Shown here piece by piece: positions 9,135 through 19,334 of a DNA stretch of 64,000 nt. The notes under the pieces were generated by a model. The model made no database searches and had not been told where the DNA came from. It saw only the letters and a list, made by a program, of their open reading frames with translations. Position 1 is the first letter of the stretch, and every line of letters starts with the position of its first letter. The DNA comes from Paraburkholderia bryophila (GTDB lineage: Bacteria > Pseudomonadota > Gammaproteobacteria > Burkholderiales > Burkholderiaceae): the NCBI RefSeq assembly GCF_013409255.1, contig NZ_JACCAS010000001.1, positions 4,278,001-4,342,000 on the forward strand, read 5' to 3'. Made by a program: the position numbers and the translations under genes.

Positions 9135-11570
9135 ATGCAATTCCCGGAATCCTGGCTGAGAACCTTTGTCGATCCGCAACTGACGACCGACCAACTGTCG
9201 CACGCGCTGACAATGGCCGGTCTCGAAGTTGAAGACCTGCGGCCGGCTGCGCCGCCGACCTCGAAGATCGTTGTCGGCCAGGTGCTGGAAGTCGTCAAGC
9301 ACCCGGACGCGGACAAGCTCAACGTGTGTCAGGTCGACGCCGGCACGGGCGCGACGCTGAACATCGTGTGCGGTGCGCCGAACGTGGCGCCGGGCATCAA
9401 GGTGCCGGTCGCATTGGTGGGCGCGCAATTGCCGCCGGCCGAAGAGGGCGCTGCGCCGTTCGCGATCAAGCTCTCGAAGCTGCGTGGCGTGGAAAGCCAG
9501 GGCATGCTCTGCTCGGCACGTGAACTCAAACTGTCGGAAGACCATAGCGGCCTGATGATCCTGCCGGAAGATACGCCGATCGGCCAGGACATCCGCGAAA
9601 CGCTCAATCTCGACGACACGATTTTCGAAATCAAGTTGACGCCGAACAAGGCGGATTGTCTGTCGGTGTTCGGCGTGGCGCGCGAAACGTCGGCGATCAC
9701 CGGTGCATCGTTGCGCCCGCTCGAGATCAAGCCGGCGCAAGTCACGCTCGACGAAACGCTGCCCGTCAAAATCTCGGCGCCGGATCTGTGCGGCCGCTTC
9801 TCGGGTCGCGTGATTCGCGGCGTGAATGCGCGCGCGAAGTCGCCGCAATGGATGGTGCAGCGTCTCGAACGTTCGGGTCAACGCAGCATCTCCGCGCTGG
9901 TCGATATCTCGAACTACGTGATGCTCGAACTGGGCCGTCCGTCGCACGTGTTCGATCTGGACAAGATCCACGGCGGCATGGACGTGCGTTGGGGTCGCCC
10001 CGGCGAAACGCTCAAGCTGTTGAACGGCAACACGGTCGAGCTCGACGAAACCGTCGGCGTGATCGCGGACGAGCAGCACATTGAAAGTCTCGCCGGCATC
10101 ATGGGCGGCGACAGCACGGCGGTCACGCTCGACACCACGAACATCTACCTGGAAGCCGCGTTCTGGTGGCCGGATAGCATTCGTGGCCGCTCGCGCAAGT
10201 ACAACTTCTCGACCGATGCGGGCCATCGCTTCGAACGCGGCGTCGACTACGCGACCACGGTCGAGCACATCGAACGCATCACGCAACTGATCCTCGACAT
10301 CTGCGGCGGCGCGGCCGGTCCGGTCGACGACCAGATCGTCAACGTGCCGAAGCGCGAGCCGGTGAAGATGCGTGTGTCGCGTGCGAACCGCATCATCGGC
10401 ATCAAGATCGACGCGGATGAAATCGCGCAAATCTTCACGCGTCTCGGCCTCACGTTCGAGCGCAACGACGACACGTTCTCAGTGATGCCGCCGTCGTACC
10501 GCTTCGACATTGAAATCGAAGAAGACCTGATCGAAGAAGTCGCGCGTATCTACGGCTTCGAAAAGATCCCCGCGCGTCCGCCGGTTGCGACCAGCGAAAT
10601 GCTCGCGACCAACGAAACGCAGCGTTCGATCCACGTGATCCGCCACGCACTCGCCGCGCGCGATTACGCGGAAACGGTGAACTTCAGTTTCGTCGACGCT
10701 GAGTGGGAACAGGACTTCGCGGGCAACGACAAGCCGGTGCGTTTGCTCAATCCGATAGCAAGCCAGTTGTCGGTCATGCGCACCACGCTGTTCGGCAGCC
10801 TGATCCACGTGCTGCGCACGAACCTGAATCGCCGCGCCGCGGATCGCGTGCGCGTGTTCGAAGCCGGCCGCGTGTTCCTGCATGATCCGTCGATCAAGGC
10901 CGGCGAACTCACGGTGGAAGGTTTCGCGCAGCCGAAGATGATCGGCGCGCTCGCCTACGGCCCGGCGCTCGACGAGCAGTGGGGCGCGTCCACGCGCACG
11001 GTCGACTACTTCGACGTGAAGGGCGATCTCGAAGCCTTGCTGGCGCCGGCAGTGGCACGTTTCGTGAAAGCGGAACATCCGGCGCTGCATCCGGGACGCA
11101 GTGCGCGTATCGAAGTGAATGGCCGCGCAGTCGGCTGGATTGGCGAAATGCATCCGCGCTGGATGCAGAAATATGATTTGCCGCATGCGCCGATTCTGTT
11201 TGAAATCGAATCGGAAGCATTAATGCAGCGCGTATTGCCCACTCCCGCGGACGTGTCTAAATTCCCGCCGGTGCGTCGTGATATTGCGGTAGTCGTCGAT
11301 CAGAAAATCGAGGTTCAGGCGCTGCTGGACGAGCTGCAGAAGGCGCAATCCGAACCGGCTTGCAAGAGCGTTCAGAAGGTTGTGCTTTTCGACGAATTCC
11401 GTCCAAAATCAAACACTTCCGGCGGTCTAGCCGCTCATGAGAAAAGCCTTGCGTTCCGTGTGACCTTGCAAGATACTGGCGGAACCCTTCAGGATGAGAC
11501 GGTCGATCTGGCCATTCAAACTCTAGTGGAACGTCTGGCTCGAGTATATGGCGCACGGTTGCGCGGATAA
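9135..11570 (+). CDS. pheT: phenylalanyl-tRNA synthetase beta subunit
   Basis: 811 residues, near the typical 795-810. Domains in order: N-terminal tRNA-binding OB-like domain (about 40-155, [13 protein letters not shown]), B3/B4 editing core (about 215-390), B5 (about 405-475), the class II-like pseudo-catalytic region, and a C-terminal ferredoxin-fold anticodon-binding domain (about 715-811, [14 protein letters not shown]). The beta subunit edits Tyr-tRNA-Phe and binds tRNA. It starts [14 protein letters not shown], a normal bacterial PheT start, and is followed 69 bases later by ihfA, as in E. coli. Confidence 0.97.
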   Translation: MQFPESWLRTFVDPQLTTDQLSHALTMAGLEVEDLRPAAPPTSKIVVGQVLEVVKHPDADKLNVCQVDAGTGATLNIVCGAPNVAPGIKVPVALVGAQLPPAEEGAAPFAIKLSKLRGVESQGMLCSARELKLSEDHSGLMILPEDTPIGQDIRETLNLDDTIFEIKLTPNKADCLSVFGVARETSAITGASLRPLEIKPAQVTLDETLPVKISAPDLCGRFSGRVIRGVNARAKSPQWMVQRLERSGQRSISALVDISNYVMLELGRPSHVFDLDKIHGGMDVRWGRPGETLKLLNGNTVELDETVGVIADEQHIESLAGIMGGDSTAVTLDTTNIYLEAAFWWPDSIRGRSRKYNFSTDAGHRFERGVDYATTVEHIERITQLILDICGGAAGPVDDQIVNVPKREPVKMRVSRANRIIGIKIDADEIAQIFTRLGLTFERNDDTFSVMPPSYRFDIEIEEDLIEEVARIYGFEKIPARPPVATSEMLATNETQRSIHVIRHALAARDYAETVNFSFVDAEWEQDFAGNDKPVRLLNPIASQLSVMRTTLFGSLIHVLRTNLNRRAADRVRVFEAGRVFLHDPSIKAGELTVEGFAQPKMIGALAYGPALDEQWGASTRTVDYFDVKGDLEALLAPAVARFVKAEHPALHPGRSARIEVNGRAVGWIGEMHPRWMQKYDLPHAPILFEIESEALMQRVLPTPADVSKFPPVRRDIAVVVDQKIEVQALLDELQKAQSEPACKSVQKVVLFDEFRPKSNTSGGLAAHEKSLAFRVTLQDTGGTLQDETVDLAIQTLVERLARVYGARLRG

Positions 11571-11639
11571 CCCGCATTTAACAATTGCACGGCTGTTTCC
11601 GCATCCTTTGTTTTTTGCTTGGCGCGCCATTTGATAGAT

Positions 11640-12050
11640 ATGAATGAAATGAACTCGAGTGATTTCGAAGCCCTTCTTACGGCGCAACGCAGCGCCATGA
11701 TTCGCGATATTCCGACATCACCCGCCGTCGTTTCTGCTGAAACGCCGACGCTCACCAAAGCTGAACTTGCCGAGTTGCTGTTCGACAATGTCGGGCTCAA
11801 CAAGCGGGAAGCGAAAGACATGGTCGAAGCGTTCTTCGAGGTGATCCGCGACGCGCTGGAGAGTGGCGACAGCGTGAAGTTGTCGGGCTTCGGCAACTTC
11901 CAGTTGCGCGACAAACCCCAGCGTCCCGGCAGAAATCCGAAGACCGGCGAGGCGATTCCGATCGCCGCGCGCCGGGTTGTGACGTTCCATGCGAGTCAAA
12001 AGCTGAAGGCACTGGTTGAGAACGGCGCTGAAGCGAGCTTCGCGCGCTGA
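11640..12050 (+). CDS. ihfA: integration host factor alpha subunit
   Basis: 136 residues. The HU/IHF core (about 39-130) begins [27 protein letters not shown] and carries the DNA-intercalating arm with PGRNPKTGE. The protein bends DNA as a heterodimer with IhfB and is needed at sigma-54 promoters, recombination sites and origins. Compared with the 99-residue E. coli protein there is an extra N-terminal stretch of about 37 residues, a feature I associate with Burkholderia IhfA. ATG at 11640 is preferred over TTG at 11619; ATG at 11649 is also possible. Confidence 0.93.
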   Translation: MNEMNSSDFEALLTAQRSAMIRDIPTSPAVVSAETPTLTKAELAELLFDNVGLNKREAKDMVEAFFEVIRDALESGDSVKLSGFGNFQLRDKPQRPGRNPKTGEAIPIAARRVVTFHASQKLKALVENGAEASFAR

Positions 12051-12096
12051 TCGACTGGCGCATTCCTGCGCAACCCACCACGACGGCTAACTGACG

Positions 12097-12513
12097 ATGA
12101 CAGCGACGATCGAAAAAGTCGTCTTGCCTCCGATTCCGGCGAAGCGCTACTTCACGATTGGTGAGGTCAGCGAACTATGCGGCGTGAAGCCCCATGTGTT
12201 GCGTTACTGGGAGCAGGAGTTCACGCAGTTGCGGCCGGTCAAGCGACGCGGTAATCGTCGGTACTATCAGCATCACGAGGTGCTGTTGATCAGACGGATT
12301 CGTGAGTTGCTCTATGAGCAGGGCTTCACGATCAACGGTGCGCGCAATCGTCTCGATTCACATGGCGGTGGGGCGCACGGTGCGCCGGCTGAGGACCTTG
12401 ACGAAGGTGCGAGCGTCGCGGCCGCGCAAGCGCCGGCGGCGCCTGCCGCTGCAGTGGATGTCGAGCAGTTGCGCAAGGAGTTACTGCACGTGATCGATCT
12501 GCTGGGCCGCTAG
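12097..12513 (+). CDS. MerR family transcriptional regulator
   Basis: 138 residues. A MerR winged-helix domain (about 18-85) reads RYFTIGEVSELCGVKPHVLRYWEQEF...RRYYQHHEVLLIRRIRELLYEQG. The C-terminal part is a short Ala-rich segment without cysteine metal ligands, so it is not a typical metal or redox sensor. A MerR protein directly after ihfA is a widely conserved proteobacterial arrangement; its target is not evident. The gene ends 63 bases before tRNA-Pro. Confidence 0.9.
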   Translation: MTATIEKVVLPPIPAKRYFTIGEVSELCGVKPHVLRYWEQEFTQLRPVKRRGNRRYYQHHEVLLIRRIRELLYEQGFTINGARNRLDSHGGGAHGAPAEDLDEGASVAAAQAPAAPAAAVDVEQLRKELLHVIDLLGR

Positions 12514-12535
12514 TTCACTTTGTTAGTGCGGGCGG

Positions 12536-12564
12536 TTCTAATCGAAAGAAGTGTCTGTTATAAT
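12536..12564 (+). promoter_or_regulatory. sigma-70 promoter of tRNA-Pro
   Basis: Perfect TATAAT at 12559-12564, 12 bases before the mature tRNA. The -35 at 17-base spacing is TTCTAA, a weak match. Confidence 0.6.
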
Positions 12565-12575
12565 TTTCAACTGTT

Positions 12576-12656
<81 letters not shown>

Positions 12657-12660
12657 AATC

Positions 12661-12697
12661 AAGGTCTTACAAGCATCGCTTGTAAGACCTTTTCTAT
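12661..12697. terminator. Terminator after tRNA-Pro, possibly bidirectional
   Basis: A 14-bp perfect stem (12661-12674 with 12678-12691), three-base loop, then TTTTCTATTT. On the minus strand the same stem is followed by TTGATTTCTTT, so it may also end the convergent transporter gene that stops at 12718. Confidence 0.9.
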
Positions 12698-12717
12698 TTC
12701 TGCGCTGAGTTTTCGAG

Positions 12718-14298
12718 TCACATCAACTTCGGCACGATATCCACAAACAGGATCTTCACGATCGTCATCGCGGGGAAGATCATCGCGTAGCCGATATCGG
12801 GCCGATCCGTGGGCGTGAGCTTATTGGCGAACGCGAGAATCGCCGGATTGCCGCACGCCCCGGCGACAATGCCCGCGACCTCGTCATACGGCAGCCGATA
12901 AACCAGCAGCCCGAGAATCAGAATCGGCACGGCCAACGCGAGCAGCACGAGCGCGCCCAAGCCAAGCATCAGCAGCCCCGTTTGCGAGACCGTTGCGGCG
13001 AATTTCGGCCCCGACGCCATGCCCACTTGTGCAAGAAAAATCGTCAGCCCGAGATTGCGCATCACGAGATTTGCGGGCAACGGCATGGTCCAGTTGATGC
13101 TGCCGCTGCGCCGCAATTTGCCGAGCACGAGCGCCACGATCAACACGCCGCATAAACCCAGCGCCAGCTTGCCGAAGCCCGGCAGCGGAATCTGCAGCGC
13201 ACCGGCCAGAAAGCCGAGCGCCATCCCCAGACCGACCGAGATGTAGCTGAATTCAGCGGTGCCTTTGATCGAGTCGCCGAAGAACGTCCGCAGCGTGGGG
13301 AACATCGCGCGTTTCGTCAGCAGGCCGACGCGATCGCCGTATTCCAGCATGAGTTCGGGGCGCGGCAGGATGTCGGCGTCGCCGCGCCGTACGTGCGCCA
13401 CGATCGAGCCGTCGGGCAACGCGAGCTCGCCGAGCGGGCGGCCCACCACGTTCGCGCGCGACGCAAACACCCGTAGATAATCCAGATCGCCGCGATCGCG
13501 CAGCACCCGGCCGGGCGCCGCTTCGCCCAGACGCGTGCGGGCTTCGGCGAGCGCGTCCTGATTCGGGCTCACGGCTAGCACCACGTCGTTTTCGGCGAGC
13601 ACGAGTTCGGGCGATGCGGGCGCATTGTGATGCGCGCTGCGCACGGCGACGATCTGCACGTCGGCGGGCAACGCGGCGAGTGCTTCGCTCAATGTCTTGC
13701 CGCGGAAGTCCGGATTGCGCAGCGCGATTTCGAGAATATCCAGGCCCGCGCCCGAGGCGGTGTCGATCTTCGGCGACAGGATCGCGAACGCCAGGTAGAG
13801 CAGCAGAATCGGACCGGCCACGCCGAACGGGTAGGAAACTGAATAGCCGACCGCCGCGTTGTCGTTGCCGAGCACGGCGATCGCCGCTTGCAACGCGGCC
13901 GTGCTCGTGCCGGAACCTGAGAACAGACCGAGCGCATAGCCCGGATCGAGCTGCATGATTTTCTGAGTCGCGATGCTTACCGCGCCCGCGCACAACACCC
14001 CCACGAGCGCGAGCAGATTCGCGCGCCGGCCCGCGGCGCTGGTCAAGCCGAGGAAGAACTGCTTGCCGTACTGAACGCCGACCGTGTAGAGAAAGAGCGA
14101 GAGGCCGAGCGTGCCGATCATCGGCGCGGGCGCGGCTTTCGGCGCGAACCAGCCAGCCGCCAGCGCGACGAACAGCACCGCGCCGACGCCGAGCGAAAAC
14201 CCTTTGACGTTGATCTCGCCGACGAAATAGCCTGCCGCGATGGTGAGGAACAACGTCATCAACGGCTGCTGCTCGAGAAGCGTCTTCAGGGCATCCAT
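12718..14298 (-). CDS. aspartate:alanine exchanger (AAE) family transporter
   Basis: 526-residue inner-membrane protein of the AspT/YidE/YbjL class. Two copies of the membrane duplication domain (about 10-175 and 360-520, several hydrophobic helices each) flank a central cytoplasmic pair of TrkA-C/RCK-C-type domains (about 205-360, including VVLAVSPNQDAL). This split architecture is diagnostic of the family, whose founder AspT exchanges aspartate for alanine; most members, including YidE and YbjL, have no proven substrate. It stands alone on the minus strand, convergent with tRNA-Pro. No regulator gene is adjacent. Confidence 0.88.
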   Translation of the reverse strand: MDALKTLLEQQPLMTLFLTIAAGYFVGEINVKGFSLGVGAVLFVALAAGWFAPKAAPAPMIGTLGLSLFLYTVGVQYGKQFFLGLTSAAGRRANLLALVGVLCAGAVSIATQKIMQLDPGYALGLFSGSGTSTAALQAAIAVLGNDNAAVGYSVSYPFGVAGPILLLYLAFAILSPKIDTASGAGLDILEIALRNPDFRGKTLSEALAALPADVQIVAVRSAHHNAPASPELVLAENDVVLAVSPNQDALAEARTRLGEAAPGRVLRDRGDLDYLRVFASRANVVGRPLGELALPDGSIVAHVRRGDADILPRPELMLEYGDRVGLLTKRAMFPTLRTFFGDSIKGTAEFSYISVGLGMALGFLAGALQIPLPGFGKLALGLCGVLIVALVLGKLRRSGSINWTMPLPANLVMRNLGLTIFLAQVGMASGPKFAATVSQTGLLMLGLGALVLLALAVPILILGLLVYRLPYDEVAGIVAGACGNPAILAFANKLTPTDRPDIGYAMIFPAMTIVKILFVDIVPKLM

Positions 14299-14479
14299 GT
14301 CGGCTCCGATCGGGGTTGAGGCTTCTGCGGGTTCAGCGGATTGTGCGGCGGCGATCCTGAATGGTGAGGCCTATGCGAAATACGTATCGCGCGATTCGCG
14401 GCAAGTGGAACGTACCACCTCCTACCGGACCCCGCAGGTTCCGGCAGTTCGCCAGTATCTACCGGATTGCGCAACACCA

Positions 14480-14504
14480 CGCCATCGCCACCGCCACCGC
14501 CACC
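14480..14504. repeat. Short GCCACC tandem repeat in an intergenic gap
   Basis: Imperfect tandem copies of a CGCCAC(C) hexamer lie between the transporter start and the end of the acyl-CoA dehydrogenase gene. The 225-base gap holds no gene; the transporter promoter must lie within it. Confidence 0.6.
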
Positions 14505-14523
14505 CGCAACGAACGCCGACTTA

Positions 14524-15711
14524 CTAAGACCCCCGTCCGAGCGCGATAAACCGTTCGAGATGATGATCCTCGTCGCCGAGTTGGTGATCGATCATCACGA
14601 GGCGTTTCGCGTAGTGAGCGAGCGGCAGTTCCCACGTCATGCCGATGCCGCCATGCAACTGAATACATTCTTCGGCAACCATCGCCCCGATTCTGCCAAT
14701 GCTGTATTTAGCCGCCGACAACGCCCGTTCGCGCGTCGTGCGCTGCGCACCCAGCGCGGCCGCTGCATTGATCACCGCCGAGCGCGCCTGCTCGATTTCA
14801 AGCAGCAGATCCGCCATGCGATGCTGCAAGGCCTGGAAGCTGCCGATCGGCACGCCGAACTGTTTGCGTGTGCGTAGATACTCGAGCGTGTGGTCTTTCG
14901 CGACGTCCATTGCGCCGACGGCTTCAGCACACAGCGCGAGCACGCCACAGCCGACTGCGTATTCGAGTGTCGCGAAGCCAACGCCTGCCGTGCCGAGTAG
15001 CGCGTCGGCGTCGAGCATGACGCGGTCGAACGTCACTTCGGCTGCGCGGCCGCCGTCGATCTTGCGATAGCCGCGCACGCTGACGCCGGCCGTGTCGCGC
15101 GGCACGAGAAAGAGGCTGATGCCTTCTTCCGAGTCGTCGGCGCCATGCGTGCGGGCCGAGACTAGAAATAGCCCGGCATGCTCGCCGTGTTGAACCACCG
15201 CCTTCGAGCCGTTCAACTGCCACGAGCCGCCATCAGCATCAACATCAGCATTGCCATCGCCATTGCCATCGCTATCAGCAGCCCCCTCGCGCTGCGCCCG
15301 CGTGCCCACCCGTGCCAACTCATAGTGCCCATCCGGCTCACCGTGTGCGAGCGCAACGATCCGCGAGCCATCGATCAACCCTTCAAGCAACGCCCGCTGC
15401 GTGTCATTCCCGCTGCGCGCCAACGCTTGCCCAACCATCAACGTATCGAGAAACGGCTCGACCACGAGCCCACGCCCGAGGCATTCGAACACGACAGCCA
15501 TGTCGAACCCGCCGCCGCCAAACCCGCCGTTCGCTTCGTCGAACAACGCGCCGATCACGCCGAGTTCGGCAAAGCGTCCCCACAATTCGCTGCTGAAACC
15601 TTGCGCCGAGCGCGCGATCCGGTCACGCGTGTCGAAGCCGTATTGCTCGCTGACGAATCGATTCAGCGAGTCCGCCAGCATGCGGCGGTCTTCGGTGTGC
15701 TGGAAGTTCAT
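14524..15711 (-). CDS. acyl-CoA dehydrogenase (second of a pair)
   Basis: 395-residue FAD-dependent acyl-CoA dehydrogenase-like protein, expected to oxidise an acyl-CoA to the 2-enoyl-CoA. The N-terminal helical domain (about 1-115), middle beta domain (about 116-225) and C-terminal helical domain (about 230-390) are present, with the FAD/subunit motif ECIQLHGGIGMTWE. The middle domain carries an unusual Asp/Gly/Asn-rich insert at about 142-162 encoded by a repeat. It starts 12 bases after the partner dehydrogenase. Paired neighbouring dehydrogenases of this type often form alpha2beta2 heterotetramers, which is my inference here. Confidence 0.88.
   Translation of the reverse strand: MNFQHTEDRRMLADSLNRFVSEQYGFDTRDRIARSAQGFSSELWGRFAELGVIGALFDEANGGFGGGGFDMAVVFECLGRGLVVEPFLDTLMVGQALARSGNDTQRALLEGLIDGSRIVALAHGEPDGHYELARVGTRAQREGAADSDGNGDGNADVDADGGSWQLNGSKAVVQHGEHAGLFLVSARTHGADDSEEGISLFLVPRDTAGVSVRGYRKIDGGRAAEVTFDRVMLDADALLGTAGVGFATLEYAVGCGVLALCAEAVGAMDVAKDHTLEYLRTRKQFGVPIGSFQALQHRMADLLLEIEQARSAVINAAAALGAQRTTRERALSAAKYSIGRIGAMVAEECIQLHGGIGMTWELPLAHYAKRLVMIDHQLGDEDHHLERFIALGRGS
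15226..15288. repeat. Degenerate ATC/GCC repeat inside an acyl-CoA dehydrogenase gene
   Basis: On the plus strand this stretch is built from CATCAGCATCAACATC- and GCCATC-like units. On the coding strand it gives an Asp-Gly-Asn-Ala-rich segment at about residues 142-162. It looks like slippage-driven expansion of a surface loop. Confidence 0.7.
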
Positions 15712-15723
15712 GACGTGCGCCCC

Positions 15724-16932
15724 TTACAGTCCCAGGATCATTTTGGAAATGATGTTCTTCTGGATTTCGTTCGAGCCGCCGAAGATCGACAGCTTGCGAT
15801 TGTTGAAATACAGCGACGCGGCGCTCGCCGCTTCGGCGGGGCCGACCGGCACGCCGTCGAAACCATCGTGCAAGGCTTCCTCGACGAACGGCTGCGCATA
15901 CGGTCCCATCGCGCGACGCGTCAGCGACGAGATTTCCTGACGGATCTCGGTGCCGCGAATCTTCAGCATCGAGCTTTCCGCGCCCGGCACGCCGCCGCCC
16001 GCCACCGCCGCGATCACGCGCAGGTTGGTGGTCTTCATGTTCTCCAGATCGATCTCGACGCGTGCCATGCGCGCCGCGAACGACGGATCGTCGGCGAGCG
16101 GCCGGCCGTTGCGCTGCTGCTTCGCGGCGATCTTGCGCAGCCGGTTGAAGGCGGCCACCGAGAAGCCGACGCCCGCGATATTGGTGCGCTCATACGTGAG
16201 CAGATACTTCGCGTAGGTCCAGCCCTTGTTTTCTTCGCCGACGAGGTTTTCGGCCGGCACGCGCACGTCGGTGAAAAACACTTCGTTGACTTCGTGCTCG
16301 CCGTCGAGCGTGATGATCGGACGCACTTCGATACCCGGCGTGTTCATATCGATCAGCAGGAAGCTGATGCCGGCCTGCTTGCGCGCGTCGGTGTCGGTGC
16401 GCACGAGGCAGAAGATCATGTTCGCGAAGTGGCCGAGCGTGGTCCACGTTTTCTGGCCGTTGACGAGGTAGTGCTCGCCTTGCGCGTCGATGCCGCGTAC
16501 CGCGCGCGTGTTGACCGCCGCGAGATCGGAGCCAGCGCCCGGTTCCGAATAGCCCTGGCACCACCAGTCCGAGCCGTCGAGAATGCGCGGCAGCCAATGG
16601 TGTTTCTGCGCGTCGCTGCCGTACTTGATCAGCACCGGCCCGAGCATGTTGACGCCGAACGGTACGACGCGCGGCGCGCCGGCCAACGCGCATTCGTTTT
16701 CGAAGATGAATTTCTGCGCTGCGCTCCAGCCGGGACCGCCGTACTCCTTCGGCCAGTGATTCGCGAGCCAGCCTTGCGTGTTGAGAATCGCGTGCCATTG
16801 GGCCATGTCGTCGCGCGTCAGACGACGGCCGCCGTGGACCTTGTCGGCGAGACGCTGCGGCAGCTTATCGCGCAGGAACGTCTGCACGTCGGCGCGGAAG
16901 GCTTCTTCTTCAGGGGTGAAGTTCAGATCCAT
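15724..16932 (-). CDS. acyl-CoA dehydrogenase (first of a pair)
   Basis: 402 residues from the ATG at 16930-16932 (MDLNFTPEEEAF); the frame stays open 17 codons further but that part is not family-like. Signatures: GYSEPGAGSDLAAVNTRA (FAD and substrate contact), NGQKTWTTLGHFA, and the C-terminal GGSNEIQKNII. This is the long FadE-type enzyme oxidising acyl-CoA with electrons passing to ETF. It lies between the fused hydratase/dehydrogenase gene (90 bases upstream) and the second dehydrogenase (12 bases downstream), so the three should form one operon for oxidation of a particular acyl-CoA. Confidence 0.92.
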   Translation of the reverse strand: MDLNFTPEEEAFRADVQTFLRDKLPQRLADKVHGGRRLTRDDMAQWHAILNTQGWLANHWPKEYGGPGWSAAQKFIFENECALAGAPRVVPFGVNMLGPVLIKYGSDAQKHHWLPRILDGSDWWCQGYSEPGAGSDLAAVNTRAVRGIDAQGEHYLVNGQKTWTTLGHFANMIFCLVRTDTDARKQAGISFLLIDMNTPGIEVRPIITLDGEHEVNEVFFTDVRVPAENLVGEENKGWTYAKYLLTYERTNIAGVGFSVAAFNRLRKIAAKQQRNGRPLADDPSFAARMARVEIDLENMKTTNLRVIAAVAGGGVPGAESSMLKIRGTEIRQEISSLTRRAMGPYAQPFVEEALHDGFDGVPVGPAEAASAASLYFNNRKLSIFGGSNEIQKNIISKMILGL

Positions 16933-17022
16933 AGCGGAGTGTTCCGTGGAAAGTGAGCGGAGCGGGGCGCTGTTGCGCGCCACCGGCCGTGCTGCATAAC
17001 AGGAGCAAAAAAAGCGGCGGCT

Positions 17023-19143
17023 TCAGACCGTCTGGTTCAGACTCGCGAAGTCGGCGCCGCGTTCGACCAGATCGACCAGCAGCGGCGACGCTTGCCAGAA
17101 CAGCGGGTCTTCTTTGGCGAACTCGCGAATGTCGGCGAGAATCGTCGGCAGCCCTACCATGTCGGCGTATTTCATCGGACCGCCGCGATAGCGCGGAAAA
17201 CCATAGCCGTACAGGAAGGTCACGTCGACATCCAATGGCCGCAGCGCGATGCCTTCATGCACGACGTTCGCGCCTTCGTTGATCATCGCGGCCATGTAGC
17301 GGCGCACGATTTCTTCGTCGGTGAAAGTGCGCGGCGTGATGCCGGCGCGCTCGCGTTCGGCGTCGATGATCGCTTGAACTTCGGGGTCGGGCGCGCCGCT
17401 GCGCGAACCTTCGGCATACCGATAGAAGCCGCGGCCGGTCTTCTGGCCGAACCAGCCGCGTTCGCACAGGCGGTCGCTGATCTGCACATATCGAGCGGCG
17501 GGATTGCGGGTCGCCGCGCGCCGTTTGCGCGTAGCCCAGCCGATGTCGCCGCCCGCCAGATCGACCACCTGAAACGGTCCCATCGCAAAGCCGAAGGCGC
17601 GCACGGCGGCGTCGATCTGATACGGCGACGCGCCGTCTTCCATCATCGCGTCAGCGGCGCTGCGATACACGGCGAGCACGCGGTTGCCGATAAAGCCGTC
17701 GCACACGCCCGCGCGCACCGGCGTCTTGCGCAGTTTCTTCGCGAGCTCGAATGCGGTGGCGACCACGTCGGCGCTGACCTGTTTCGGCACCACCACTTCC
17801 AGCAGCTTCATGATGTTGGCCGGCGAGAAGAAGTGCAGGCCGATCACGTCGGCGGGACGCGAGATGCTCGACGCGATCGCGTCGATGTCGAGATACGACG
17901 TGTTGGTCGCGAGCACCGCGCCTTTTTTGCAGACGCGATCGAGTTCGGCGAACACGGCTTTTTTCACGGCCAGATCTTCGAATACGGCTTCGATCACGAG
18001 GTCGGCGTTGGCCAGCGCGTCGTACGAAGTGCTGCCGCTCCAGCGCGCCATCACGGCGGCTTTTTTCTCCGCGCTCAGGCGGCCTTTCGCGATCAGGCCG
18101 TCGTAGACCTTTTCGATGTGCGCACGGCCGCGCGCGAGCGATTCGTCGTCGCGTTCGATCATCGTCACCGGCAAGCCCGCGTCGAGCACCGCGACGGCGA
18201 TGCCCGCGCCCATCGTGCCGCCGCCGACCACGCCGATTGCGTCCAGCACGCGCGGTTTGGCGGAGCGCGTTTCGGGCGCCTTGAGCACTTCACGTTCGGC
18301 AAAGAACGCGTGGATCAAACCGGCACGTTGCGGACTGTCGATGCATTCGAGGAACAGCTTGCGTTCGATCCGAAGGCCTTCGTCGAAGGGCTGTTCGATG
18401 GCGGCTTCGACCGCGTCGACGATCTTGAGCGGCGAGAACAGACCGCGCGATTTCTTCGCGGTGTCGGCGCGCGCAGCGGCAACGGCGGCGAGACTCGTGG
18501 CGCGATCGGCGAGTGCCGTGGCGTCGCGCGTGCGGCGCACCGGCGCGTGGGTGGCCAGCAACTCCTGCGTGTAAGCGAGGGCTTCGGCCAGCAGATCGTC
18601 ACTGCTGCCGACGCGGTCGACCAGCCCCAGCGCCAGCGCTTCCTGCGCGCTCGCATGACGGCCGCTGAGAATCAGATCGAGCGCGGCGGCCGCGCCGATC
18701 AGACGCGGTGTGCGCTGCGTGCCGCCTGCGCCCGGCAGCAGGCCGAGTTGCACTTCGGGCAGGCCGAGCTTCGCGCCGTCGACCGCGATCCGGTAATGCG
18801 CGGCGAGCGCCACTTCCAGGCCGCCACCAAGCGCCGCGCCGTGAATCGCGGCCACCACCGGCTTCGTGCACGCTTCGATGCGGTTGCACACGTCCGGCAG
18901 CGATGGCGGCACCGGCGGCTTGCCGAACTCGCGAATGTCCGCACCGGCGATGAAGTTGCGACCCGCGCCGACGATCAGCACCGCCTCGACGGCCGGATCG
19001 GCGTCGGCGGCGTCGATCGCGTTGGCGAGGCCGCGCCGCACGTCGGCGGAGAGGGCATTGACCGGCGCATGGTCGATGGTTACGAGCAGCACCTTGCCGC
19101 GTACGGCGTGCGTGACGACATCGGTCGAAGGGGTGAAGGTCAT
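17023..19143 (-). CDS. bifunctional enoyl-CoA hydratase / 3-hydroxyacyl-CoA dehydrogenase (FadB/FadJ-like)
   Basis: 706 residues. The N-terminal crotonase domain (1-190) has both catalytic glutamates, Glu110 (GGGLEVAL) and Glu130 ([15 protein letters not shown]), and the oxyanion segment FIAGADI. The NAD-binding domain begins at about 303 ([12 protein letters not shown], 306-317) and contains the catalytic HFFSPAN motif, followed by two C-terminal 3HCDH domains. It converts 2-enoyl-CoA to 3-ketoacyl-CoA in beta-oxidation. AGGAG precedes the ATG. It heads the minus-strand operon with two acyl-CoA dehydrogenases and faces a LysR regulator. No thiolase is present in the operon, so the last step must be supplied elsewhere. 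Confidence 0.93.
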   Translation of the reverse strand: MTFTPSTDVVTHAVRGKVLLVTIDHAPVNALSADVRRGLANAIDAADADPAVEAVLIVGAGRNFIAGADIREFGKPPVPPSLPDVCNRIEACTKPVVAAIHGAALGGGLEVALAAHYRIAVDGAKLGLPEVQLGLLPGAGGTQRTPRLIGAAAALDLILSGRHASAQEALALGLVDRVGSSDDLLAEALAYTQELLATHAPVRRTRDATALADRATSLAAVAAARADTAKKSRGLFSPLKIVDAVEAAIEQPFDEGLRIERKLFLECIDSPQRAGLIHAFFAEREVLKAPETRSAKPRVLDAIGVVGGGTMGAGIAVAVLDAGLPVTMIERDDESLARGRAHIEKVYDGLIAKGRLSAEKKAAVMARWSGSTSYDALANADLVIEAVFEDLAVKKAVFAELDRVCKKGAVLATNTSYLDIDAIASSISRPADVIGLHFFSPANIMKLLEVVVPKQVSADVVATAFELAKKLRKTPVRAGVCDGFIGNRVLAVYRSAADAMMEDGASPYQIDAAVRAFGFAMGPFQVVDLAGGDIGWATRKRRAATRNPAARYVQISDRLCERGWFGQKTGRGFYRYAEGSRSGAPDPEVQAIIDAERERAGITPRTFTDEEIVRRYMAAMINEGANVVHEGIALRPLDVDVTFLYGYGFPRYRGGPMKYADMVGLPTILADIREFAKEDPLFWQASPLLVDLVERGADFASLNQTV

Positions 19144-19295
19144 GGGGTGTCTCCTGAACGGTTATCTGTGACTGCTGGCGGCTTCTAGCGATGCCCGACA
19201 CCGCGCCCGCGCTCGGCGGCGCGCGCGGGCGGACCGCGTCTGGCGAATTCTCCGATTGTGCGGCGGTCAAGGTTTATTGACAATCACATGGACGG

Positions 19296-19310
19296 TTGAC
19301 AGACTGTCAA
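19296..19310. promoter_or_regulatory. Perfect inverted repeat in the fadB-like/LysR intergenic region
   Basis: TTGACAG-A-CTGTCAA, a 7-1-7 palindrome, lies 25 bases before the LysR start codon and about 150 bases before the divergent operon. Further TTGACA copies flank it at 19277 and 19318. It is a strong candidate binding site for the adjacent LysR protein. Confidence 0.6.
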
Positions 19311-19334
19311 AATTATTTTGACAAAGGTGCCGCC

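Noticed and set aside
8913..10430. A 505-codon open frame on the minus strand.
   Set aside because: Antisense to pheT; Arg/Asp/Val-rich and without motifs.
15178..16956. A 592-codon open frame on the plus strand.
   Set aside because: Antisense to both acyl-CoA dehydrogenase genes; composition artefact.
17092..19188. A 698-codon open frame on the plus strand.
   Set aside because: Antisense to the fadB-like gene; no domain motifs and biased composition.
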